DNA of 64,000 nucleotides from Pseudotamlana agarivorans (lineage in GTDB: Bacteria; Bacteroidota; Bacteroidia; Flavobacteriales; Flavobacteriaceae): the NCBI RefSeq assembly GCF_018860245.1, contig NZ_JAHKPD010000013.1, positions 1 to 64,000 on the forward strand. Reading direction: 5' to 3'. This document shows, piece after piece, positions 37,026 to 44,402 of this stretch; within the stretch, counting starts at the first letter, position 1; every line of letters starts with the position of its first letter. The position numbers were made by a program, and so were the translations under genes. The notes under the pieces were generated by a model, which was given only the letters and a program-made list of their open reading frames with translations, ran no database searches and was not told where the DNA came from.

Positions 37026-38133
37026 GCCTATAAATATTGTTTGTCACGCGATGTTATTAAGTGTTTTGGTGCTGTGGTATCACGATTTTAAAGCAGTACA
37101 AAAGACCAAAACCCACGCCGTGAATATTATTCATAAGGGCATTAGTTTAACCCAACCAGTAAACACAGTGTTGGTTGAAGTTAAAGATGCTAAAAATCAC
37201 GCCCTTTCTTATTATATGGATGTAGAGTCAGTGACCTGTGGTGATAGTCAGTGTCGTGTAGACCGCGTTAGAATGTATTGGGATGATTTAGGTCGTTTTA
37301 ATCGTATAGAATTGCCTCACGGGGTACATTTAGAAAAGGCTCAGGGCCTTCAGTTTTCTACAGCAGATTATTTAAAATTAGAGATGATTTTAAAAGATGA
37401 AAATTCAGGATTAAAGGATTTTTATAAGCATGAATTAGTTAGTACCGTTGGAGGAGAAGGCGTAGATGCCTTGTCTGGAGCAACTGTGTTTATAGAAAAA
37501 TCAGCTTATGTGGAAGGTGCTGTTTGGACCTGTTATACCCTTTGGCATTGGGCTCATAATGATATTAACGACATCATTCGGATTATAACTGGTGATGACT
37601 ATTCTAATTTAGCCTTAGAACAACTATTAGAACAAGAGGGTTATCAAAAGTTTGCTATAGAACAGCTATCACGCCGTCACGTTTATAATGAAGGTTTATT
37701 GAATGCTATTATTGAGGTAAACCAAGTACGGCCAGAACTTTTAAGAACCAGTTTAGCTTATCTAGAAACCCTACCAAAACAAGACTTTGATACAGCGATT
37801 AAACGCTTTTACCAAGGTTTGCCAGAATGTAATCATTTGGAGTTTTTTAAATCGATGATTCAATCTGAACAGGTTTATCCTGCTGATTTTTTTAGTGTCG
37901 TTAAAATAAAGGTGTCTGATTTATCTTTTCAGGAAATTCATTTACTGTTAGAAGTGTTCCGCAGCAAAATAGAGATTGACAGCGTTGCGATGGAACAATT
38001 AGTACAACTATTACATCAGAATGATTTTTTAAAAGCACGTGAAGTGTATTATTTTTTAAAAACACAAGACCTTACCGAAAATCAAGGTAAGGTCTTGTTA
38101 GCTTTTTATGAAGCTAATAAAACGCGACTTTAA
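37015..38133 (+). CDS. Membrane-anchored protein with an FMN-binding-like SGAT motif
   Basis: The 372-residue product has an N-terminal hydrophobic segment (about 6-22) and no lipobox. Residues near 147-158 read GGEGVDALSGATV, with S154-G-A-T157 resembling the flavinylation motif of RnfG/NqrC-type FMN-binding domains. There, ApbE attaches FMN to the Thr. A pair of cysteines (C75, C80) precedes it. The C-terminal half (about 190-370) is a helical repeat region of HEAT type. Its start overlaps the end of the FAD oxidoreductase gene, which implies translational coupling and perhaps a redox pair. The family is otherwise unknown to me. A 13-base-arm hairpin lies inside its 3' end. Confidence 0.65.
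   Translation: MLARPINIVCHAMLLSVLVLWYHDFKAVQKTKTHAVNIIHKGISLTQPVNTVLVEVKDAKNHALSYYMDVESVTCGDSQCRVDRVRMYWDDLGRFNRIELPHGVHLEKAQGLQFSTADYLKLEMILKDENSGLKDFYKHELVSTVGGEGVDALSGATVFIEKSAYVEGAVWTCYTLWHWAHNDINDIIRIITGDDYSNLALEQLLEQEGYQKFAIEQLSRRHVYNEGLLNAIIEVNQVRPELLRTSLAYLETLPKQDFDTAIKRFYQGLPECNHLEFFKSMIQSEQVYPADFFSVVKIKVSDLSFQEIHLLLEVFRSKIEIDSVAMEQLVQLLHQNDFLKAREVYYFLKTQDLTENQGKVLLAFYEANKTRL
38064..38098 (+). terminator. Strong hairpin inside the 3' end of the preceding gene
   Basis: ACAAGACCTTACC at 38064-38076 pairs perfectly with 38086-38098 across a nine-base loop. It lies 35 bases before the stop codon at 38133. The right arm is followed by TTAGCTTTTTATG, a weak T-tract, so it may act as a terminator or an mRNA-end stabiliser embedded in coding sequence. 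Confidence 0.45.
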
Positions 38134-38204
38134 ATAGAATAAGTAGGCGTTTATTAAATTTAAGATGGCGCGTTTTTTTTGCTGTTGAAGGCCTTTAAAG
38201 TAGA

Positions 38205-39656
38205 TTAATAATCTAAGTAAATGGTCTTCTTTTGTAAATGTTGGTCTATACCGTATACACCATCTTCGCCACCAAGACCAGCGGTTTTGTGTCCAGAATG
38301 ATAGCCTTGAATATAGCCAGTAATTTGTTTATTAATAAAGATGGTTCCTATTTGTAATTGATCAATTGCTTTTTGGTGAATTTTATAATCATTGGTAAAT
38401 AAATAAGCCGATAAAGCTTCTTCACGACTGTTATTAATCGCTAAGGCTTCATCAAAACCATCAATCTTAACAATAGGGAGTACCGGGGCAAATAACTCTT
38501 GAGTCGTTGTTGCGCCATCATGTTTTACGTTAGTTAAAATGGTTGGAGCATACCAGTTTCCTTTTTCAAAAGCAGCGCCTTCTGGACGGCGACCACCCAT
38601 AACCAATTCAGCTCCGTTTGCGATATCTTGTTTTACCAAACTATCAACACGGTCTAAACCTGGTGCACTTACATTTGGCCCCATATTCACCGAGGTATCA
38701 AAGGGATTACCTACTTTAATTTGTTGAACACGTTTAATTAATTTTTCGGTGAACTCATCAGCAATTTTACCATCAACAAACACCATTTCGTTGCAAATAC
38801 ATACTTGTCCGCAATTGGCATATCTAGAGATTGCAGCAGCTTCTACGGCTTTATCAATATCGGCATCTTCTAAGACGATAAAAGGCGCTTTGCCTCCTAA
38901 TTCTAAAATCAACCCCGTGATATTATTTGCCGCAGCTCGGTACATGGCTCTTCCGGCATTGGTACTTCCCGTTAAGCTAATTAATCTCGTTATCGGACTC
39001 TCAACCAATAAACTTGCGGCTTGAGCATTGGTCGTAGCTACCATGTTTACAACCCCGTTTGGAATCCCTACGGCTTCTACGAGTTTACAGAATTCAGAGC
39101 AGGTTGTAGGGGTGAGTTCGTGTGGTTTTAAAATAACCGTATTTCCGGTCACTAAAGCAGGGCCGAGTTTTCTTCCGATTAAAGCTAGAGGGTAATTGTA
39201 AGCGCATAAGGCTACAGTCACGCCAAAAGGCACTTTGTGAATTTCTAGTCTTTCGTTAGGATTTTCAGAAGGAAAAATAGCACCTTGAATACGGCGTCCT
39301 GCTTCTGCAGCATACTGCATGTAACGCACGGTATCATCAACCTCCGCTAGGGCTTCGGCATAGGTTTTTCCTTGTTCTTTTACTAAAAGGGTAGCAAAGT
39401 GTTCTTTTTGTTCCTTTAGTTTATCACATAAAGCAAAAATGTAATTGGCTCGAGTTTGTGCTGGAGTTAAATGCCAAGCAAACTGTGCTTTTTCTGAAGT
39501 TTCTAATGCGTATTGCACGTCATCGGCTGTACAGGCCGTAACCGTGGCATAGGTTTCATTATTAGCGGGGTCTTGCACTTCAAAACGTTCTCTTTTAGAA
39601 GCATCTAACCATTCGCCATTTATATAAACCGGGTAATGTGTCATGTCTTGTGCCAT
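38205..39656 (-). CDS. Aldehyde dehydrogenase of the CoA operon
   Basis: The 483-residue NAD(P)-dependent ALDH has the E-L-G-G-K-A-P-F motif and nucleophile Cys in NCGQVCICN. It is a paralogue of the enzyme at 13716, with similar length and motifs but a different tail. It lies at the downstream end of a minus-strand set with two CoA-transferases and an enoyl-CoA hydratase. It is separated from the hydratase by a 162-bp inverted-repeat element, so co-transcription is likely but not certain. Its substrate may be a semialdehyde or sugar aldehyde formed by that pathway. Confidence 0.82.
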   Translation of the reverse strand: MAQDMTHYPVYINGEWLDASKRERFEVQDPANNETYATVTACTADDVQYALETSEKAQFAWHLTPAQTRANYIFALCDKLKEQKEHFATLLVKEQGKTYAEALAEVDDTVRYMQYAAEAGRRIQGAIFPSENPNERLEIHKVPFGVTVALCAYNYPLALIGRKLGPALVTGNTVILKPHELTPTTCSEFCKLVEAVGIPNGVVNMVATTNAQAASLLVESPITRLISLTGSTNAGRAMYRAAANNITGLILELGGKAPFIVLEDADIDKAVEAAAISRYANCGQVCICNEMVFVDGKIADEFTEKLIKRVQQIKVGNPFDTSVNMGPNVSAPGLDRVDSLVKQDIANGAELVMGGRRPEGAAFEKGNWYAPTILTNVKHDGATTTQELFAPVLPIVKIDGFDEALAINNSREEALSAYLFTNDYKIHQKAIDQLQIGTIFINKQITGYIQGYHSGHKTAGLGGEDGVYGIDQHLQKKTIYLDY

Positions 39657-39677
39657 AATGGATGTGTTTTTTTAGTT

Positions 39678-39839
39678 ATACCAATTTAATTGTATAATGT
39701 TGTGTTTTTAATTTGAATTAATTTTTGTTCAGATGAAATAGAAAATTCAAGCATAGCTATAGCTACGGTTTTATTTTATATTGAAATATGAGCGAAAAGG
39801 AAACAAATTATATGCGACATTGTACGGTTAAAATGGTAT
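39678..39839. repeat. MITE-like element with terminal inverted repeats
   Basis: The 162-bp unit starts ATACCAATTTAATTGTATAA at 39678 and ends with the imperfect complement (TTAAAATGGTAT ending at 39839). The interior contains AGCATAGCTATAGCT and no gene. The right end touches the stop codon of the enoyl-CoA hydratase gene. Short AT-rich elements with similar ends are dispersed in flavobacterial genomes, from memory. Confidence 0.6.
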
Positions 39840-40621
39840 TATTTATAGTTCGGTTTTCTTTTTTCAACAAAGGCTAAAAAGCCTTCTTTGGCGTCATGCG
39901 TATCGTAAAGCGCATGGACAGAGTCGGTTTCAAAATCTAACGACTCTTGCAAGGTCATGCCTTTATGCATTTGCACATATTTTTTTATTGCCGCCATGGC
40001 TTCTCCGGCTCCAAGTGTTAATTCATGAATATATTCAGCCACTTTTGCTTCAAAGGCATTTGCTGGATATAATTGATTGAATAAACCAAAGTCGTAAGCT
40101 TTTTGAGGAGATATGTTATTCCCGGTTACCAATAATTCCATGGCTCTACTAGCGCCAAGTAAATCAATCATTCTTGGTGTTCCGCCGTTTCCAGGCATCA
40201 GGCCTAGTTTCACTTCTGGTAATCCGATGAGGTAGTTGCCTTCGGCACCCAAACGTATATCGCAAGCCATAATAAGTTCTAAACCACCGCCTAAACAATG
40301 TCCGCTCACCGCTGCAATGACAATTTTCGGACTCCTGGAAATGGCTTCAGAGACGGCTCGTGCAGCTAATACCATTTCGGCATTTTCTTCCGTAGTGTTT
40401 TGACTAAATATTTTGATGTCTGCACCCGCGCAGAAGAATTTTTCCGAAGTACTGTTTATCAATATCACTTTAACAGCATCGTCTGCACTGGCTCGGTTCA
40501 CTGTTGCGCTAATTTGCTCTAAAAAGCCTTTGTAATAACTATTGGCTTTAGGTCTATTTAGACTAATCGTGACTAAACCAAGTGTTTTTTTTACAATTAA
40601 ATATGATGGATTACTGCTCAT
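39839..40621 (-). CDS. Enoyl-CoA hydratase/isomerase family protein
   Basis: The 260-residue crotonase-fold enzyme keeps both usual catalytic glutamates: one in S-G-H-C-L-G-G-G-L-E-L and one in L-P-E-V-K-L-G-L-M-P-G. The oxyanion-hole segment C-A-G-A-D-I is present. Crotonases may hydrate, isomerise, cleave (retro-aldol) or decarboxylate acyl-CoA thioesters, so the exact reaction cannot be read. It is 11 bases downstream of the second CoA-transferase gene, which would supply its CoA thioester substrate. Confidence 0.85.
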   Translation of the reverse strand: MSSNPSYLIVKKTLGLVTISLNRPKANSYYKGFLEQISATVNRASADDAVKVILINSTSEKFFCAGADIKIFSQNTTEENAEMVLAARAVSEAISRSPKIVIAAVSGHCLGGGLELIMACDIRLGAEGNYLIGLPEVKLGLMPGNGGTPRMIDLLGASRAMELLVTGNNISPQKAYDFGLFNQLYPANAFEAKVAEYIHELTLGAGEAMAAIKKYVQMHKGMTLQESLDFETDSVHALYDTHDAKEGFLAFVEKRKPNYK

Positions 40622-40632
40622 GTGCGTATTGT

Positions 40633-41778
40633 TTAATTTACCAATTCTTCGTTAATCGCTTCGGTGTGTTCTCCTAAAATAGGACTGCCAATTTCTGAAG
40701 TTAACCAGTCACCATTAATTTGAATCGGGCAGCGGGTGGTTTTATATGTATAGCCGTTGGTTCTATTTACTTCTTGAACCATTTCTAAGATTTTAAAGGC
40801 TTCTTGGTCAAACAATGTTTTCCAATCCATGACTTCGGCACACCAAATATCAGCAAGCTCTAAAACCGCCAACCAATCTTTAGTCTTTTTTGTTTTCAGG
40901 TGTTGTGCTAAAATGCCTTTTATTTCATCACGCTTAGTAAACCAACTTTCTGGTTCTGGGTAATTACTTAAAGCTTCACAGCCAATTAATTCTCCAATAA
41001 ATGGAATAGACCCCATAGCCAAGGCAATCGCGCCATTTTTGGTAGCATAAATCCCGTAAGGTGCGCCTAAATAAGCGTGTGCCGAATTACTTTTAGGTCT
41101 AAGTGTTGGCTGCCCACCATCTCTAAAGAAACAGGTAATCGATTCAAACTGATATTCAATAGCAGATTCTAGCATACTCACTTCTACTTTAGCCCCAACA
41201 TGCTGTGATTGTTTTTGATACAGACTTGCCAAAATGCCTTGTGCGAGATGCGCACCTGATAAAATATCAACAACGGCCAATCCAATAGGGACGGGGCCAG
41301 CACCATCGTTTCCGTTTAAAGTGGTTAAGCCTGTTAGCGATTGAATGAGTAAGTCTAAACCTGGTTTGTCTTTCCAAACCCCTTCTTTACCATAGCCCGT
41401 TAGTTCAGCGTAGATAATTTGGGGGTTAAGTGCTTTTATTTTATCATAATCAATACCTAACCGATTTGCAACACCAGGTCTGAAATTATGAATTAAAACA
41501 TCTGCTTTTTCAATGATTTTATAAACTTTTTGCCGTTCAACATCATTCTTCAAGTCAGCAGCATAACTTTCTTTATTTCTATTGATCGCATGAAACATAG
41601 ACGATTCGTCATCTAAAACAAGATTTGAGAAATATAAGTCTCGACACAAATCACCCGTTTCTGGTTTTTCTATTTTTATAACCCGGGCTCCTAAATCAGC
41701 CAATCTTAAACTTGCTGAAGGACCAGATAAATACTGACTAAAATCGACAACTAATATGCCTTCCAATGGTTTACTCAT
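40633..41778 (-). CDS. Class III CoA-transferase, second of a tandem pair
   Basis: The 381-residue protein belongs to the CaiB/BaiF (formyl-CoA transferase) family. The CoA-binding N-terminus (LSGPSASLRLADLGARVIKIE) and H-N-F-R-P-G-V motif are clear. The likely catalytic aspartate is D171 in V-V-D-I-L-S-G, which in this family carries the acyl-CoA anhydride intermediate. Its start overlaps the end of the paralogous gene by four bases. The pair could form a heteromer or act on two different acids. Substrate unknown. Confidence 0.85.
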   Translation of the reverse strand: MSKPLEGILVVDFSQYLSGPSASLRLADLGARVIKIEKPETGDLCRDLYFSNLVLDDESSMFHAINRNKESYAADLKNDVERQKVYKIIEKADVLIHNFRPGVANRLGIDYDKIKALNPQIIYAELTGYGKEGVWKDKPGLDLLIQSLTGLTTLNGNDGAGPVPIGLAVVDILSGAHLAQGILASLYQKQSQHVGAKVEVSMLESAIEYQFESITCFFRDGGQPTLRPKSNSAHAYLGAPYGIYATKNGAIALAMGSIPFIGELIGCEALSNYPEPESWFTKRDEIKGILAQHLKTKKTKDWLAVLELADIWCAEVMDWKTLFDQEAFKILEMVQEVNRTNGYTYKTTRCPIQINGDWLTSEIGSPILGEHTEAINEELVN

Positions 41779-42926
41779 AACGCGTTTAGATTAAATTCAT
41801 TATCAATACTTCGATTATCTTCTCCTACTTTTGGCGCCGATTTTTTATTAAAAATTCGTTTGCCGTCAATACGAATCGGGCAACGTGTCGTTTTCATGGT
41901 GATACCATCAGAAGTAAGGACGTCTTGGTCCATTTGAAGGGCTTGATAGCCTTCGTGAGCTAAAAATTCTTTGTAATTATAAACATCGGAAACTCTAAAA
42001 TCCATAGGCTCAAAAATCGATAACCAATGTGCTGTGGTTTCTTTGACTAATTCAGCAGCTAAGAAATTCATGATGTCATCACGCTTGTCAAACCAAGTTG
42101 TTTGGTCTACAAATTCAGCTGGTAACGAAACACCAATGGCTTTGGCTAATTGGTCTAAAGGCGTTAAAGCTATTGAGATGTAACGGTCCTTGGTTTTGTA
42201 AACGCCGTATGGTGCATCAATGTAAGCATGAGCATTTCCTTGTTTTGCTCGTTTAGGTAATTGTTTACCATTATTTAAAAAGGCGGTGAGCATTTCAAAT
42301 TGAATATCTAAGGTCGATTCTAATAAACTGACTTCAATTTTAGCGCCTTTGCCGGTTTTGTTTCTTTCGATAAGGGCGGCTAAAATGCCTTGTACCAAAT
42401 GGACACCTGTAAAAATATCAGATGTTGCTAAGCCCGAAGCTGTAGGTTCGTCTGCTTCATTTCCGCTGAGGTTTACAAAACCTGACAAGGACTGAATTAA
42501 CAAATCTTGTCCTGGTTTTTTAGCCCAAGGTCCTACAGGGCCGTAACCGGATACCACGCCATAAATTAATTTCGGGTTGATAGCCGCTACGGTGTTATAG
42601 TCTAAGCCAATTTTTTCCATAACGCCAGGGCGGAAGTTATGCGTCATCACATCGGCCTGAGCAATCAATTTTTTGATACGCTCTAAATCTTTGGGGTCTT
42701 TAAGGTTCGCTGCATACGATTGTTTGTTTCTATTGGCGGTATGAAAAACCATACTGCTTTCGTCAATAAAAATATTTTTAAGCGCAATGCCTCGGCCAGC
42801 TTCACCAGTTCCTGGGCGTTCAATTTTGATGACACGTGCCCCTAAATCGGCCATTTTTAAGCCTGCTGAAGGCCCTGCCATAAACTGCGCAAATTCAAGA
42901 ACTGTTATTCCTTCTAATGGTAACAT
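41775..42926 (-). CDS. Class III CoA-transferase, first of a tandem pair
   Basis: The 383-residue CaiB/BaiF-family protein has the same N-terminal CoA-binding pattern (MAGPSAGLKMADLGARVIKIE), the H-N-F-R-P-G-V motif, and the probable catalytic D170 in T-S-D-I-F-T-G. The two paralogues look related along the whole length. Their four-base overlap (ATGA-type) indicates translational coupling. DddD, a DMSP-cleaving enzyme, also combines two such domains, but in one chain; a split version is only one possibility. A repeat-containing gap of 158 bases lies upstream, before the solute-binding-like gene. Confidence 0.85.
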   Translation of the reverse strand: MLPLEGITVLEFAQFMAGPSAGLKMADLGARVIKIERPGTGEAGRGIALKNIFIDESSMVFHTANRNKQSYAANLKDPKDLERIKKLIAQADVMTHNFRPGVMEKIGLDYNTVAAINPKLIYGVVSGYGPVGPWAKKPGQDLLIQSLSGFVNLSGNEADEPTASGLATSDIFTGVHLVQGILAALIERNKTGKGAKIEVSLLESTLDIQFEMLTAFLNNGKQLPKRAKQGNAHAYIDAPYGVYKTKDRYISIALTPLDQLAKAIGVSLPAEFVDQTTWFDKRDDIMNFLAAELVKETTAHWLSIFEPMDFRVSDVYNYKEFLAHEGYQALQMDQDVLTSDGITMKTTRCPIRIDGKRIFNKKSAPKVGEDNRSIDNEFNLNAL

Positions 42927-42980
42927 TTATAGTGTTTTATTATTGTTTTTCTGATTCACTGTATAGTGTTTAATATTTTA

Positions 42981-43047
42981 TGTCACCCCAAGGAAACGAC
43001 GAACCTCTATGATAATTAAAAGATTCTTCACTTCCTTCTGAATGACA
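42981..43047. repeat. Degenerate REP-like palindrome
   Basis: The 67-bp sequence starts TGTCACCCCAAGGAAACGAC and ends in an imperfect inverted copy (CTTCCTTCTGAATGACA). Palindromes of this TGTCA...TGACA type recur between genes in many Bacteroidota genomes, from memory. It sits between the solute-binding-like gene and the first CoA-transferase gene and may affect mRNA stability. Confidence 0.5.
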
Positions 43048-43084
43048 ATCACAGTAGCAACTGGTATACTTACATCGATTTAGT

Positions 43085-44236
43085 TTATTTTTGAAGAGAT
43101 TCCATGTATAAGCTATTTAAACCTTCTAAAACGTGTTTTGCATTACCTCCATCTTTCATAAAGGCACGAATTGGTGCTCCAGCACGATCTTGGAAAAACA
43201 TATGCCCGTGATAACGCGGTCTTAAAAAAGCTCTGTCTAAAGTAGGTAGGGTGTCCTTAAAGTAATCTAGCGCCACAAAATTATTTGTGGTGTCTAACCA
43301 AGCTTCTCGGTGCCCTGGTTGTCCGCCATAATCAAAAAATACGGTTTTTTGTACTTCTGGAGAGGCGACGTATTCAGCATATTGTAATGCCATGTCTTTG
43401 TTTTCTGAACTCGAAGAAATGGCCAAGCCTGTACCACCTAAAGTTGTGATTAAGTGTTGCCTCTCTAAAGTTACCGTATCGTGAAATTTCAAGATATGAT
43501 TGGCATAACCACGTTTTGAATAATTGGTATAACCGTAAGCAAAAGGGGAGTAGGCGAACTTATCGGTACGTGTCATGGCTTCATAAACTTTAATGGGGTT
43601 CATGTCGTAGCATGATGGATCGATATACTTTCCTAGTTCACCGAGAATTTCTAAAGATTTTAACCCGATTTTTTCAGAAACAAAATATTGTTTTGTTAAA
43701 GCCACATCTTCACCTAAAGTAGAGCAAATCATATAAAAACTCATTAAAGTATCTTGCGGAATTCCAGGAATAGCAACCAAACCTTGTTTGGCTAAATCCA
43801 TCACGTCTTCCCAGGTTTTTGGTGTTTCTCTTCCAATTTTTTCTAATAAATCTGGACGAGATGCAGCAACAGGCGTAGCCGCATCAATAGCCAAAGCACT
43901 TTGATAACCGTCAAAGCAGTAGCTCTCGTGTGATTTTCCCACTGAATTCGCCGCTTGGTTGTCTAAAAAAGCTTTAGGCAGGTGCTCGTTTAGAGGAATG
44001 ATAACACCTGTACGTGCTGCAAAACCCGCCCAAGGGTGGTCTATAATTAATAAATCGTAACGTTTAGCTAATTGGTCAATCGGTTCATCAGCAAAAGCCT
44101 GTAGCGAACGTTTTTCCCAAGTGATTTCTACGTGTGGGTTTAATTCGTGGAAGCGTTGAGCAGTTGCCACCGCAGAGGTAAATCCGCGACTGTGATCCCA
44201 AGTAATGCCTTTTAATTGAATATTTTTTTGTGACAT
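43085..44236 (-). CDS. Solute-binding-protein-like protein without a signal peptide
   Basis: The 383-residue protein has the fold signature of family 1 extracellular solute-binding proteins: a lobe beginning I-Q-L-K-G-I-T-W-D-H-S-R-G-F, the D-L-L-I-I-D-H-P-W hinge region, and late G-L-A-I-S-S-S-S-E-N-K-D-M-A-L-Q. It begins MSQKNIQLKG with no hydrophobic signal and no lipobox. No ABC permease or ATPase genes are nearby. As annotated it would be cytoplasmic. It could therefore be a soluble ligand-binding or enzyme partner of the CoA-transferases. An upstream start that adds a signal is unlikely, because a repeat element precedes it. Confidence 0.7.
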   Translation of the reverse strand: MSQKNIQLKGITWDHSRGFTSAVATAQRFHELNPHVEITWEKRSLQAFADEPIDQLAKRYDLLIIDHPWAGFAARTGVIIPLNEHLPKAFLDNQAANSVGKSHESYCFDGYQSALAIDAATPVAASRPDLLEKIGRETPKTWEDVMDLAKQGLVAIPGIPQDTLMSFYMICSTLGEDVALTKQYFVSEKIGLKSLEILGELGKYIDPSCYDMNPIKVYEAMTRTDKFAYSPFAYGYTNYSKRGYANHILKFHDTVTLERQHLITTLGGTGLAISSSSENKDMALQYAEYVASPEVQKTVFFDYGGQPGHREAWLDTTNNFVALDYFKDTLPTLDRAFLRPRYHGHMFFQDRAGAPIRAFMKDGGNAKHVLEGLNSLYMESLQK

Positions 44237-44248
44237 GTTTATATGATA

Positions 44249-44379
44249 GAAGCGGTCTCAAAAACGCTTCGATACGTCATTCTGAACTTGTTTCAGAATC
44301 TCATCAAACTGATTTTTAGTAGTTGTGAGAACCTGAATCAAGTTCAGGTTGACGACAGGTTTGTTTTTGAGACCGTTTC
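44249..44379. repeat. Palindromic MITE/REP-like element, copy B
   Basis: The ends GAAGCGGTCTCAAAAAC (44249-44265) and the complement of GAAACGGTCTCAAAAAC (44363-44379) match at 16 of 17 positions. The interior (ACGTCATTCTGAACTTG...TCAAGTTCAGGTTGAC) is related to copy A at 5066-5200. It lies between the GH2 and solute-binding-like genes. Confidence 0.7.
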
Positions 44380-44402
44380 ATAGTTTTTAAATTAATACAT
44401 TT

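Noticed and set aside
38749-39024. 91-codon plus-strand open frame opposite the aldehyde dehydrogenase
   Set aside because: It is antisense to conserved ALDH codons, including the catalytic Cys region, and has no recognisable domain.
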